Shown here: positions 6,475 through 14,408 of the stretch, one piece after another
Layout of the letters: each line of letters starts with the position of its first letter
Position numbering within the stretch: position 1 is the stretch's first letter
NCBI GenBank assembly: GCA_964636945.1
Contig: CAZWVH010000059.1
Span: forward strand, 1-17,546
Source of the DNA: CAZADA01 sp964636945
Lineage (GTDB): Bacteria > Pseudomonadota > Alphaproteobacteria > Caulobacterales > Maricaulaceae
Direction of reading: 5' to 3'
Length of the DNA: 17,546 nucleotides
The notes under the pieces: generated by a model
The model's input: only the letters and a program-made list of their open reading frames with translations
What the model was told of the DNA's origin: nothing
The model's database searches: none
Program-made: the position numbers and the translations under genes

Positions 6475-8373
6475 TTACTCGGTCCCGGCCAACGGGGGCA
6501 GGGCGTCCTTTGCCATGGCGAAATCGTCTGCGCCCACCGGTCCGGCATCGGCGAAAGCCTGGCGCGCATAGCTGAGGGCGGCGATGAGCTCCTCATCACT
6601 CAACGGCCCCTCGCGATAGGCTGGCATCACATTGGAATAATTGGGATTGGGAGCGTCAACGCCCATGAGAGTGTAGAGAGCCAGGTTCGCTGGATCGCCC
6701 GCCAGTATCGTCGAGCCGATCAGCGTTGGAGCAAACCCATCAACACCGCGCCCGTCGCGCTGATGGCACGTGGCGCATTCTGCGTCATAGGCGCGTTGTC
6801 CCAGCGACCGTGTGTCTGGACCAGCAGGCGCAGCAGCAGTGGCGGCCATTGCCTCCGGTTCACGGCCGGTTATGGCGTTGGCGACCGCGGTTGTGTCCCG
6901 CGCAACACCGGCCACGGTGTCGATCACCGACCAGGCCATACGCGTGGGGTCACGTTTCAGTGCAGCGAGATCGGCTGCCGCCGCGTCATCGCCGGCGTAG
7001 GTGATCCGCCAGATATGCTGTTTTTGCACATCACCCAAATACATGGCCCCGTCGGGTCCAAACGTGAGACCCAAAGGCAATAGTGCGGCGTCGTGGATAG
7101 AGGTGGGGAAGGGCAATTCTTCTGGATAATCATCTGGACGCCGGCCTTCGAAGCCATTGGCGAACACCACGGGCGCGGCCGCCAACTCACCCGCTTCCAA
7201 CGGCACAAACACAATGCGATAACCTGCTTGGGGTGGATGCGGATTGCGGCCCCAACCGCCCTTGAACACAACAAACGCTCCTTGGCGGTAGATATCTGGA
7301 AACCCGCCGTTGGCTTCATAAAAGGCCAATCCACTGGGCGCCCAATGGCCTGGAAAGCCGTAGACAGGGGATTTGTAGTCATCGGTGCGGTTGCGCCCGC
7401 GATTGGGCGTGTCTTCGGATTCGTATTCGGGATTAATCCGTCGTTCGCCGGCAAAGTGGTCATAATAAGAATACGGCCAGCCCAGATCATCGCCGCGGTC
7501 GATGCGGTGAAACTCTTCGGAGGGCAGGTCCGCGCCCTGTTGAGGCGTGAACAGTTCTGGGAAATAGCGATTGAAGAAATCACGGCCATGTTGGGCGCCG
7601 TAGAGCCCGTTTTGATCGCGGCTCCAAGCAAATGCGATCATATTGCGCACGCCGGTGGCAAAAAGTTCGGCGTCGCGCTGGTGTTGATCGGGGGCGTCTG
7701 CGTCAAATCTCCAAACGCCTGATTGCCATTCCAATTGCGGACATGGGCGTTGTCCCGGTGAGCCCTTGGTCCGCCGCTTTTCCATGCAGGCATTCGAGGG
7801 CGCGCCGACCATGACATACATGCCGCCTTGCTCGTCAAAGGCGATGGGTTTCCAGGGGTGCTCCTCGCCTTGACGTGGAAAGCCATAGGCGATGCGTTCA
7901 CGATTTGACGACGGCGCCAATTCACCTGGTTTCAACGCCCAACGAAACACTTCGGTCTTTGACGAGGCATAGAGCCATTCTTGGCCTACATCATCGGTGC
8001 GCACCGCAATGCCCGAGCCGGGAAAATCAGCGAAGCCTTCGGATCGATCGGCGACGCCGTCGCCATCATCATCCTTTAAGGCGATAATGCCATCGCCAAA
8101 CAAGCCCCGCTCCTTGCGATTGACGAACACGACGCCATCGGACGACACCGCCATGAAGCGCTGGTGTTCGATGCCCTGATGAAACACGGTGGCGCGGAAC
8201 CCCGGCGGCAGCCGAAAGCCAAGTTCGGCGTGAGTGATGAGCGTGGGCTGCTCAACAGCCTGTTCGGCAACAAATTCGACGCTGGCTCCGGCATCGACCA
8301 TATCCTGGCCGCTTGCGGCAACGCTCCAAACCCCTAAGAGGGCGGCGACAATCAAATGACGGTGTAAAATCAT
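6475..8373 (-). CDS. Secreted PQQ-type sugar/sorbosone dehydrogenase-like beta-propeller fused to cytochrome c
   Basis: A 632-residue exported redox protein. Residues 1-22 form a Sec signal peptide. Residues about 45-460 resemble the soluble PQQ-dependent glucose/sorbosone dehydrogenase six-bladed propeller: LPPGFRATVF at the start, an EF-hand-like DDDGDGVADRSEGF (101-114), GVRNMIAFAW, DDLGWPYSYYDHF, APSGLAFY, and GLTFGPDGAMYLGD near the end. A C-terminal class I cytochrome c domain has heme site CATCH (Cys533, Cys536, His537), with Met583 in NVMPAY as likely axial ligand. The protein would oxidise a sugar or aldehyde in the periplasm and pass electrons to its own heme. The real substrate and PQQ binding are not shown by sequence alone. 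It lies 48 bases after the TPR/sulfotransferase-like gene and abuts the FkbM gene. The SD before the ATG is weak. Confidence 0.88.
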   Translation of the reverse strand: MILHRHLIVAALLGVWSVAASGQDMVDAGASVEFVAEQAVEQPTLITHAELGFRLPPGFRATVFHQGIEHQRFMAVSSDGVVFVNRKERGLFGDGIIALKDDDGDGVADRSEGFADFPGSGIAVRTDDVGQEWLYASSKTEVFRWALKPGELAPSSNRERIAYGFPRQGEEHPWKPIAFDEQGGMYVMVGAPSNACMEKRRTKGSPGQRPCPQLEWQSGVWRFDADAPDQHQRDAELFATGVRNMIAFAWSRDQNGLYGAQHGRDFFNRYFPELFTPQQGADLPSEEFHRIDRGDDLGWPYSYYDHFAGERRINPEYESEDTPNRGRNRTDDYKSPVYGFPGHWAPSGLAFYEANGGFPDIYRQGAFVVFKGGWGRNPHPPQAGYRIVFVPLEAGELAAAPVVFANGFEGRRPDDYPEELPFPTSIHDAALLPLGLTFGPDGAMYLGDVQKQHIWRITYAGDDAAAADLAALKRDPTRMAWSVIDTVAGVARDTTAVANAITGREPEAMAATAAAPAGPDTRSLGQRAYDAECATCHQRDGRGVDGFAPTLIGSTILAGDPANLALYTLMGVDAPNPNYSNVMPAYREGPLSDEELIAALSYARQAFADAGPVGADDFAMAKDALPPLAGTE

Positions 8374-8421
8374 GAATTCGCCATACCAAGCTGCGTGGCG
8401 GGGCGCTAGAGCGCGGCGCCG

Positions 8422-9873
8422 TCAAGAGCCTTCAATGGCTCGGATCATGGGGGCGAGTTGATCGGCGAACTGGGTCCAGCTTCCCCGTTCAATGCGCGTT
8501 TCGGCAATGCGGGCCTCCCAAGCGCCAAGGCCCGCCGCAATTGCAGGGGGCGTCATTGCAACGTCGCGCAGTGGCAGCTCTGCTGCGCGCGCCAGCCGCA
8601 ACGCTTCGGCCTTTGGATCATCGATCAACGCTTCATAGCTGGCCTCCACAACGTCCCCACGCACCTCAGCAAATGCGTCAAGGGCTGCGTCGGTGAGCAC
8701 CAGACCACGGCCAATGGCGCGCAAATCGCACGTGTGCAGTTGGGGTTGGCCAAACGCGCGGCGATAAACAGATAAACCGGCATCGCGAGAATCACGTTTG
8801 ATGCGAATGAATTTGGCGTTCGCAAATAGCGCAGCGGCAAAGGGCGCGAGGCCGGCATTGCGCGTATCGCTGTCGATGGCTGGCCAGGCCAGATCACCCT
8901 CGAGCTGGGCGACACGGGACAGATAGCGCTCAGCCAATCGCACCCGGGAATCACGGTCGAATTCATGGCAAGCCGCCACTGCAGGTCTGTCAGACAATGT
9001 GGCGGCATGGTCGCTGATGTGACCGGCTAAGGCGCCCAGAACGCCGCCCATGCGCACGAGGGATACCGCACCCAGCGCGTGTTCCGCCAACGCCGCGCCC
9101 GCGCCAGCAGCGCCCAAAATAAACACCATGGGGGGATCGCTTTGAATGGCGATGGGATTGGTTTGCCGCTTGGGCCGAGCTGATTTGCTCGCAAGCTTTA
9201 AAGCATCCAAATGCGGGTCTAGCCCGTCTAGCCTTGCACTTTGCATGGCGTTTGCTTGCGAAAGGCGATGAATAAACCCGGGATAATCGTCTTCCAGCCA
9301 GGCTGCTTCGGCGAGCGCAAACGCAGCCAGAGCCGCACGGGCTGGAGGAAACTCACCGGAGTCCAGACGGCGCGCCACCGATTGATGGAGCGGGTCTGAC
9401 GGCGCCAGCCCCCCTAACTCGCCAAGCCAGCGAAGGGCATGGGCATGGTCGCGGTCCAAATCCACCGCTGTGAAAAAGGCTGCCCGGGCGTCTTCACCGC
9501 GCCCCAGCGCCATCCGCGTCACCCCGAGCAAGGTGAGCGCTGAGGCGGTGCGCACACCTCGTCGATCTGCAGCCGCCAACACGGCCTCCGCGTCGGCGAT
9601 GCGGCGTCTTTCCACAAGAACTTTCGCAACATCCACCCAGGAATTGGCGGAAGTTGGGTCGCGAACTGCAGCTTCGCGGAAGTAATGCTCCGCCACATCC
9701 AGCTTGGTTTCGCGCATGGCTTGGCGGCCCAAGAGCCGTCGCGCATCAATATCGTCGGGGGCGGTCTTCAAAACTGCACGGCAAGCCAGATCCAGCGCAT
9801 CCACGTCACCCGCGGCATAAGCCGCATGGGCGGCGCGCTTGTGTCGGTCCAACGCTGAATCAACTCGAAACAT
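8422..9873 (-). CDS. TPR-repeat protein with degenerate sulfotransferase-like domain
   Basis: A 483-residue protein. Residues about 8-150 are TPR-type helical repeats (AAYAAGDVDALDLACRAVL, RDPTSANSWVDVAKVL). The C-terminal half follows the TPR-linked sulfotransferase pattern: a strand/loop PMVFILGAAGAGAA at 248-261 where active relatives have a PRSGTT-type PAPS loop, then NAKFIRIKRDSRDAGLSVY with the 3'-phosphate-binding Arg/Ser pattern near 360-368, then YEALIDDP. The 5'-phosphate loop has lost its Arg, Ser and Thr residues, so sulfotransfer is doubtful; the domain may only bind. ATG 9873 is chosen because a GGAGGTGAAGGG stretch lies just before it; the in-frame TTG at 9891 is inside or upstream of that SD. 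It is first in the operon with the dehydrogenase-cytochrome and FkbM genes, and divergent from the TAXI gene. Confidence 0.8.
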   Translation of the reverse strand: MFRVDSALDRHKRAAHAAYAAGDVDALDLACRAVLKTAPDDIDARRLLGRQAMRETKLDVAEHYFREAAVRDPTSANSWVDVAKVLVERRRIADAEAVLAAADRRGVRTASALTLLGVTRMALGRGEDARAAFFTAVDLDRDHAHALRWLGELGGLAPSDPLHQSVARRLDSGEFPPARAALAAFALAEAAWLEDDYPGFIHRLSQANAMQSARLDGLDPHLDALKLASKSARPKRQTNPIAIQSDPPMVFILGAAGAGAALAEHALGAVSLVRMGGVLGALAGHISDHAATLSDRPAVAACHEFDRDSRVRLAERYLSRVAQLEGDLAWPAIDSDTRNAGLAPFAAALFANAKFIRIKRDSRDAGLSVYRRAFGQPQLHTCDLRAIGRGLVLTDAALDAFAEVRGDVVEASYEALIDDPKAEALRLARAAELPLRDVAMTPPAIAAGLGAWEARIAETRIERGSWTQFADQLAPMIRAIEGS

Positions 9874-10024
9874 GTACCCTTCACCTCCCAAACCAGATCA
9901 TGCTTACTCTACACTGAAAGGGATTGTGCGGTGAGCCGCTTTTCGTCAAGGAATTGTCGATTAACTCGTCCCGCATTGCTCAAGATTGTGCAACCGCCCT
10001 TTCCCAGAAGCACAGGTAAAATCG

Positions 10025-11398
10025 ATGCTAGGCAAGATGAAACGTTTGCTGCACCACATTTGGGACGATATTCGCCTGCGCGTATCGAGCATAGCGGGTG
10101 TGTCACTTCTGGCGATGCTGCTGATTTATGGGATCATCAGCCTGGTCCATCCTGCTCCCCCACGCACAATCAGCATGGCGACCGGTCAACCTGGCGGCGC
10201 ATACGCCAGCGTAGGCGAGGCGCTCAAGTCTCAGCTTGCCAAGTCGGGCATTGAATTGAATTTGGTGTCTTCTGAAGGATCGTTGGAAAACCTAAACCGG
10301 CTGACCATCGACGAACGCGAGGCCGCAGCGGTTGATGTGGCGGTGGTGCAAGGTGGCGTGGGTCTTGAGCCCGGACACGCCTGCGCGGGCGATTGTGCGA
10401 TCATCTCTCTGGGAGCGATCTTTTACGAGCCACTCTGGATTTTCGCCCGATCTGACCTCAACATTGAGGATCTTCGGGATTTGCGCGGACTGCGGGTTGC
10501 GGCCGATGGCGAACAGTCAGGAACGCGCGCATTGCTGGACGTCTTGTTGACTGACAATGCGATCACCGCAAACCAGCTGCGCTTGATCGAGCTGGGCGGT
10601 GCAGCGGCGGCGGACGCGCTTTTGGCTGGAGAGGTGGACGTGGCGGTCTTTGTCACCGATCCGAACCGGTCGTTCATCCAATCTTTGTTTACGGCCCAGG
10701 CCGATGGCCGAGTGCGCCCCGTGAACTTGGCCCGCGCGCCCGCATACACACGCCGTCACGGGTATTTGCAGGATGTCGTTTTGCCGCGTGGCGTCATGGA
10801 TTTGGGCCAGAACACGCCGCGCGAAGACTTGGCGATGATGGTGTCGGCTGCATCATTGGTCGCTCGCGATGATCTCCATCCCGCGCTTCAAGCTTTGTTG
10901 TTGCAAGCCAGCAGTGATCTGTTCCGCCACCGCACGATATTGTCGGACGCGGGTGAATTCCCCAATGCGGCGTTATCGGCATTTCCCGTTTCAAACGAGG
11001 CGCGGCGCTATTTTGATCGCGGCGGGCCGAGCTTTTTGCGCCGCTATTTGCCATTTTGGGCCGCAAACCTTGTGGACCGTTTGTGGGTGTTGGCCATTCC
11101 CTTAATCACGCTGGTCTACCCGCTCATCCAAGCGGCTCCCCCCGTGTATCGATGGCAGATCCGCCAACGCATTGTCGTTTGGTATCGCGAATTGCGCGCC
11201 CTGGAAAAAGAGGGAACTCGCGCCCAAACGGACGAGGAGCGTCAACAGGTGCGCGCGCGATTGAACGCAATCCTGGAAGAGACAGCGAACCTTAAAGTCC
11301 CGCTAACGTATAATGATGATGTTTACCGACTGCGGAGCCACATCCGTTTTGTGGATTCGCTGGTGTCGGAGAAACACATGAGCGAGATACCCGATTAG
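10025..11398 (+). CDS. TAXI-family TRAP solute-binding protein, membrane anchored at both ends
   Basis: A 457-residue protein. An N-terminal transmembrane helix (about 21-42) is not followed by a clear cleavage site. Residues about 47-330 are a TAXI-type periplasmic binding domain: ISMATGQPGGAYASVGEAL (49-67), SEGSLENLNRL (83-93), DVAVVQGG (104-111), and PLWIFAR plus LRGLRVAADGEQSGTR (136-168). A second membrane helix (about 351-370) leads to a basic, helical tail of about 85 residues that should be cytoplasmic. Free TAXI receptors are shorter, soluble and lack the tail. Two cysteines (Cys120, Cys124) flank a short loop. No TRAP permease gene is in the window, so a sensor or scaffold role is as likely as transport. 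ATG 10025 is preceded by AGG at eight bases; an in-frame TTG at 9986 has no support. Confidence 0.85.
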   Translation: MLGKMKRLLHHIWDDIRLRVSSIAGVSLLAMLLIYGIISLVHPAPPRTISMATGQPGGAYASVGEALKSQLAKSGIELNLVSSEGSLENLNRLTIDEREAAAVDVAVVQGGVGLEPGHACAGDCAIISLGAIFYEPLWIFARSDLNIEDLRDLRGLRVAADGEQSGTRALLDVLLTDNAITANQLRLIELGGAAAADALLAGEVDVAVFVTDPNRSFIQSLFTAQADGRVRPVNLARAPAYTRRHGYLQDVVLPRGVMDLGQNTPREDLAMMVSAASLVARDDLHPALQALLLQASSDLFRHRTILSDAGEFPNAALSAFPVSNEARRYFDRGGPSFLRRYLPFWAANLVDRLWVLAIPLITLVYPLIQAAPPVYRWQIRQRIVVWYRELRALEKEGTRAQTDEERQQVRARLNAILEETANLKVPLTYNDDVYRLRSHIRFVDSLVSEKHMSEIPD

Positions 11399-11419
11399 AG
11401 CCGGTGGGGTCTTAGTAAA

Positions 11420-11449
11420 AGGCCCCGCTCGGAATTCCGAACGAGGCCT
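11420..11449 (-). terminator. Strong 13-bp imperfect hairpin, U-run on the minus side
   Basis: AGGCC...GGCCT forms a 13-pair stem with two mismatches and an AATT tetraloop, 21 bases after the TAXI stop. A four-T run follows it only when read on the minus strand; on the plus strand the following bases are GGCGAAAATCG. A second small perfect hairpin, GGCGA-AAA-TCGCC, follows at 11450-11462. It may end TAXI transcription by structure alone, or act on a minus-strand RNA from the gap at 11463-11653. Confidence 0.5.
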
Positions 11450-11462
11450 GGCGAAAATCGCC

Positions 11463-11653
11463 CCTCCCAACACTCCAGCGTCTCTCGGCGGATATGTTGT
11501 ACCACCTGTATTTTGCACACAGGATGATTCTACAATGCACCAACATGCCACGCGTGACTATGTGACCTTCGTCGAACGCTTCGTGCACATCGACACTGGC
11601 CGCCACGCGCAGTATGCACCCTATACACGTCACACCATCATGGGAACGTAGAA
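11463..11653. other. Gap before the OmpA-BON operon
   Basis: This stretch should hold the operon promoter. A good -10-like TACAAT is at 11531-11536 but has no clear -35 at the right distance; TTGTAC at 11497-11502 is too far. A small inverted repeat, CCTGT/ACAGG, lies at about 11505-11523. A 38-codon plus-strand frame (ATG 11535, TAG 11649-11651) fills most of it and ends two bases before the operon's first ATG. It has AGGA about ten bases upstream and could be a leader peptide. It is not recognised and not called as a gene. Confidence 0.3.
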
Positions 11654-12781
11654 ATGGTGATGCGTCTGCTTATTGCAGCATGCGGGACCTTAGCGATTTT
11701 GGCGCTGGGATACTTTGGCGCGCTTGGTGGTGGGCGGTCTGGCGCTGGCGTGGCTTACGACATTCAAGCTGAACTCCAACAGCGCGCACAAGCTGCGCTC
11801 ACGGAGCGAGAATTGGATTGGGCGAGTGTGCGCGTAGACGGCCAGTTTGCCATATTGGAAGGGGAAGCCCCGCGGGAGGAAGAGAGGGACAATGCGCGCG
11901 CCGCAGTGCTTTCAGCTCAAGGCCCGGGTGGATTTTGGCGTGGTGGCATAGTTTCTGTGGATGATCGGTCCACGCTTGCCCCGCCCATGGATCCCTATGT
12001 CTTTACTGCCGAGCGCGAAGGCGAACGTGTCACCCTTGATGGTGCTGCGCCCAGCCGTGCCGCGCGGGCCGATTTGACGACGTATGCTCAGCAATTGTTC
12101 CCAGGTGGCGTGATTGATAATCTGACAATCGCGCGTGGCGCGCCTGATGATCTGGCCTGGGAGACAGCTGCGCGCATAGCTGTGACGCAGCTGGCGAACC
12201 TGGCTAGCGGCCGCGTGGTCATGACCGATCAGCGCATTGTCGTTGAGGGCGTCGCCGACGGCAGGGTGGCGATGGATCGGATCGAGCAGGACACTGCCTC
12301 ACTACCGACATTGTTCGATGCGCAATTGCGCGTGGAAGCCCCAGCGATGGAAGCGGAAGTTATTGCAGGCGGCCCATTAGAAGAGCCGGAAGTGGAACTC
12401 ATTTCCTCACGCGAAGAATGCGAAGCCCGGTTATTGGCGGTTTTGCGGGAAAGCGGTGTTGAGTTCCGGGAAGAGTCCCTTGTGCTGGAGAAAGAAAGCT
12501 ATCCCATACTGGACCAACTCGCCAGTATCGCCAGGCGATGCGAGGCCATGCGGATTATGGTGGTTGGCCAAGTCAGCGCGGGCCTCGATGAACCCGCCGA
12601 ATTGGAAGCGGCCGACCTGCCGCTTCGCGTGGATGAGGATATGATGACACTATGGCGGGGTCGCGCTCAGGCGATTGCTGACTATTTAGTGTTAAAAGGC
12701 GTTGCACTTGATCACGCAGTAGCCGACGCCGAAGCAACGGCGCAGAGCGTTTCGCGCGTGACCGTGCGCGTTGTACAATAA
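11654..12781 (+). CDS. Membrane-anchored BON-repeat protein with degenerate OmpA-like domain
   Basis: A 375-residue protein. Residues 3-25 are an N-terminal anchor or uncleaved signal, with the rest periplasmic by analogy. About 37-105, 113-165 and 168-228 look like three BON-like modules, each with a strand-turn-strand plus GxA pattern (FAILEGEAPREEE, VTLDGAAPSRAAR, IVVEGVADGRVAM). Residues 256-375 align with the OmpA-like domain of the protein at 14409-15518, but the diagnostic sites are lost: GHTDAIG is GQVSAG, and the NRR motif is absent. Cys256 and Cys296 match the spacing of the paralogue's pair. GGGA lies eight bases before the ATG. It is the first gene of a four-gene operon and 18 bases before the coiled-coil gene. 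The BON plus OmpA layout with N-terminal anchor is known from mycobacterial OmpATb/ArfA. A structural, non-peptidoglycan-binding role is my inference. Confidence 0.82.
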   Translation: MVMRLLIAACGTLAILALGYFGALGGGRSGAGVAYDIQAELQQRAQAALTERELDWASVRVDGQFAILEGEAPREEERDNARAAVLSAQGPGGFWRGGIVSVDDRSTLAPPMDPYVFTAEREGERVTLDGAAPSRAARADLTTYAQQLFPGGVIDNLTIARGAPDDLAWETAARIAVTQLANLASGRVVMTDQRIVVEGVADGRVAMDRIEQDTASLPTLFDAQLRVEAPAMEAEVIAGGPLEEPEVELISSREECEARLLAVLRESGVEFREESLVLEKESYPILDQLASIARRCEAMRIMVVGQVSAGLDEPAELEAADLPLRVDEDMMTLWRGRAQAIADYLVLKGVALDHAVADAEATAQSVSRVTVRVVQ

Positions 12782-12799
12782 TACCGGTGGGATCAGACG

Positions 12800-14368
12800 A
12801 TGAGCCAATTGCTTCTCAAAATCTGGGTGCTCCTTGCGATAGCCGCCGCAATGGGCGTGATTGTTGGCTGGTTGATCCGTGCAGTGGGTGTTCGGGAAAA
12901 CGAAAGACGATTGCGCGGCGACATTGATGCGGCCCAAAGCGATGCACGCGCTCAGCGAGACGAAGCGGCGCGTCTTGCGGCTAAACTTCAGGCGGAAACT
13001 AATGCGGCCTCGTCCCACGAATTGGCGCGGCTGGAAGCGGAATTGCGCGCGGCTCAGGCTCAGGCCGACCGTGAAGCGGCAAACGCCGAAGATCTCCGAT
13101 CCCGGCTGTATGCGCTCGAGGAGCAGATTGCGTCTCAAGGTAGCGCTGAAGCCAAAGCAGCGCCAACAAGCGAGGCGGCGAGCGGTCAGGATCGGGGCGA
13201 AACGGCGCGCTTGCGCATGGAAATCGCCCGCCTTAAGGCGAATCTTGCGGCCAATGCTGTGGCTGAGGAGCGTGCAGAGCAGCTCGACGAAGCACGCAGT
13301 GAAATTCGACGCTTGCAAGGCGAAGTCACGCGGCTGACGGAAATTGAACGCGAACTTGCGCGCATGCGAGAAGAAGAGCAGGGCCGCGATGGCGAGCTGT
13401 CGCGTGCCGAGCGTTTGGCGCGCGCCGAAGCAACACTGCGCGCTTTGGCTGAGGGCGATGAGGCGTCCTATGCCGCCCTGTCCACCAAGGACGCACCTGG
13501 TTGGTTGCACGCGCGTTTGCGGTGGCTTGAAATGGAGCTGGACACAGCACGCTCGGAAGCGGCGAACGCGACCGCGGCAACTCCAGCCGTCCCAACACAG
13601 CCCGATCCACCCACTGATGGCCAGAGTGACTCCCGCCCCTTAAACGACAATGAACAGGCGCTCTTATCGCGCGTTCAACAGCTTGAGGCAGAATTAGCGG
13701 AGGCAAAAGGAGGGGACGCGCTGGCCGCCGATGACCCTGATTCAATCAGTGATGTGACGCGGTTAGAGTGGCGAAACCGTTATCTGACATCGCGCGTGCA
13801 ATATCTGGAAGAACGTGGCGCCGTGGATGAGGACGATCGCACTGAGGGCGAGGGGATAAACCTTCAGGCCACCGACCATCTCGAGGCTGCCGAAGACGAG
13901 GTGGCGCGATTGCGCGCACGCGTTGCTGATCTCGAGCGGCGCAATGAAGAACTCTTGAGTTTAGACTCGCCCTCCAAAGCTGACGACAATGAGGGCCAAC
14001 CCACGGAGTGGCGCAATCGGTATCTGACCTCGCGGGTGGCCTATTTGGAACGCCGGGTTGCCGAATTGGAAGGTGGAGATCAACACCAAGACGAGTCTGC
14101 ACGCCAAGAAGCAGATCGGCTTCGCGCACAACTCGCGGGCGCCCAGGCTCAGGCCGATGAAGCGGCGCGGTTGCGCATTCGCGTCGCCGAGCTGGAAGCC
14201 GGCGCCGTCTCTCCCGGTCCGGCTGAGGAACATGGCGATAGGGCGATTGATTGGCGCAATCGGTATCTGACGTCACGGGTAAAATATCTCGAGGAGCGGT
14301 TGGCTGAGGCCACGTCGGTTCGCGAGGGCCATAGCGGGCCCGCTGAAACGAACGACAATTCAGGGTGA
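12800..14368 (+). CDS. Membrane-anchored coiled-coil protein with WRNRYLTSRVxYLExR repeats, unknown function
   Basis: A 522-residue protein of a family I do not recognise. Residues 7-29 form a single transmembrane helix followed by basic residues (RAVGVRENERR), which by the positive-inside rule puts the long tail in the cytoplasm. Residues about 35-215 are a long Ala/Glu/Arg coiled coil. Pro/Gly/acidic linkers then alternate with short helices. Three copies of a motif starting WRNRYLTSRV lie at 323-339, 403-419 and 484-500, and a divergent copy WLHARLRWLE at 235-244. No enzyme motif is visible. It sits between two BON-OmpA genes, 18 bases after the first and 40 before the second, so it is presumably part of the same complex. 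Synonymous differences between the repeat copies argue for selection on the protein rather than a recent DNA duplication. Confidence 0.85.
   Translation: MSQLLLKIWVLLAIAAAMGVIVGWLIRAVGVRENERRLRGDIDAAQSDARAQRDEAARLAAKLQAETNAASSHELARLEAELRAAQAQADREAANAEDLRSRLYALEEQIASQGSAEAKAAPTSEAASGQDRGETARLRMEIARLKANLAANAVAEERAEQLDEARSEIRRLQGEVTRLTEIERELARMREEEQGRDGELSRAERLARAEATLRALAEGDEASYAALSTKDAPGWLHARLRWLEMELDTARSEAANATAATPAVPTQPDPPTDGQSDSRPLNDNEQALLSRVQQLEAELAEAKGGDALAADDPDSISDVTRLEWRNRYLTSRVQYLEERGAVDEDDRTEGEGINLQATDHLEAAEDEVARLRARVADLERRNEELLSLDSPSKADDNEGQPTEWRNRYLTSRVAYLERRVAELEGGDQHQDESARQEADRLRAQLAGAQAQADEAARLRIRVAELEAGAVSPGPAEEHGDRAIDWRNRYLTSRVKYLEERLAEATSVREGHSGPAETNDNSG
13502..13531 (+). repeat. 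Divergent copy of the aromatic/Arg repeat (WLHARLRWLE)
   Basis: Residues 235-244 of the coiled-coil protein align position by position with the core YLTSRVxYLE of the three later copies: aromatic, Leu, two small/polar, Arg, aliphatic, any, aromatic, Leu, Glu. The leading WRNR is missing. It is 93 residues before the next copy. Confidence 0.55.
13766..13816 (+). repeat. WRNRYLTSRV repeat, copy 1
   Basis: Residues 323-339 read EWRNRYLTSRVQYLEER. The Trp is residue 324. A Gly/Asp/Glu-rich linker follows. Confidence 0.9.
14006..14056 (+). repeat. WRNRYLTSRV repeat, copy 2
   Basis: Residues 403-419 read EWRNRYLTSRVAYLERR. The Trp is residue 404, 80 residues after copy 1. Third-codon positions differ from copy 1 at many sites. 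Confidence 0.9.
14249..14299 (+). repeat. WRNRYLTSRV repeat, copy 3
   Basis: Residues 484-500 read DWRNRYLTSRVKYLEER. The Trp is residue 485, 81 residues after copy 2. It lies 22 residues before the C-terminus, which is disordered in appearance. Confidence 0.9.
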
Positions 14369-14408
14369 TGCCGAAGCAATTTGATCAGACGGCCACGGAG
14401 CCAGCGTC

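Noticed and set aside
6202..7083. Long plus-strand reading frame of 293 codons
   Set aside because: It is antisense to the FkbM and dehydrogenase-cytochrome genes, which carry clear family motifs. The product has no recognisable motif and a composition typical of a shadow frame.
9873..9891. TTG 9891 as start of the TPR/sulfotransferase-like gene
   Set aside because: The extension is made of the SD region (GGAGGTGAAGGG) of ATG 9873.
9986..10024. TTG 9986 as start of the TAXI gene
   Set aside because: No SD before it; ATG 10025 has AGG at good spacing and leaves a normal N-terminal anchor.
11412..11633. Minus-strand 73-codon frame in the gap before the operon
   Set aside because: No SD or recognisable motif, and it runs through the hairpin region.
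13766..14299. CRISPR or recent DNA tandem repeat at the three motif copies
   Set aside because: The copies are in frame within one gene, differ at many synonymous sites, and lie 240-243 bases apart; this is a protein-level repeat.
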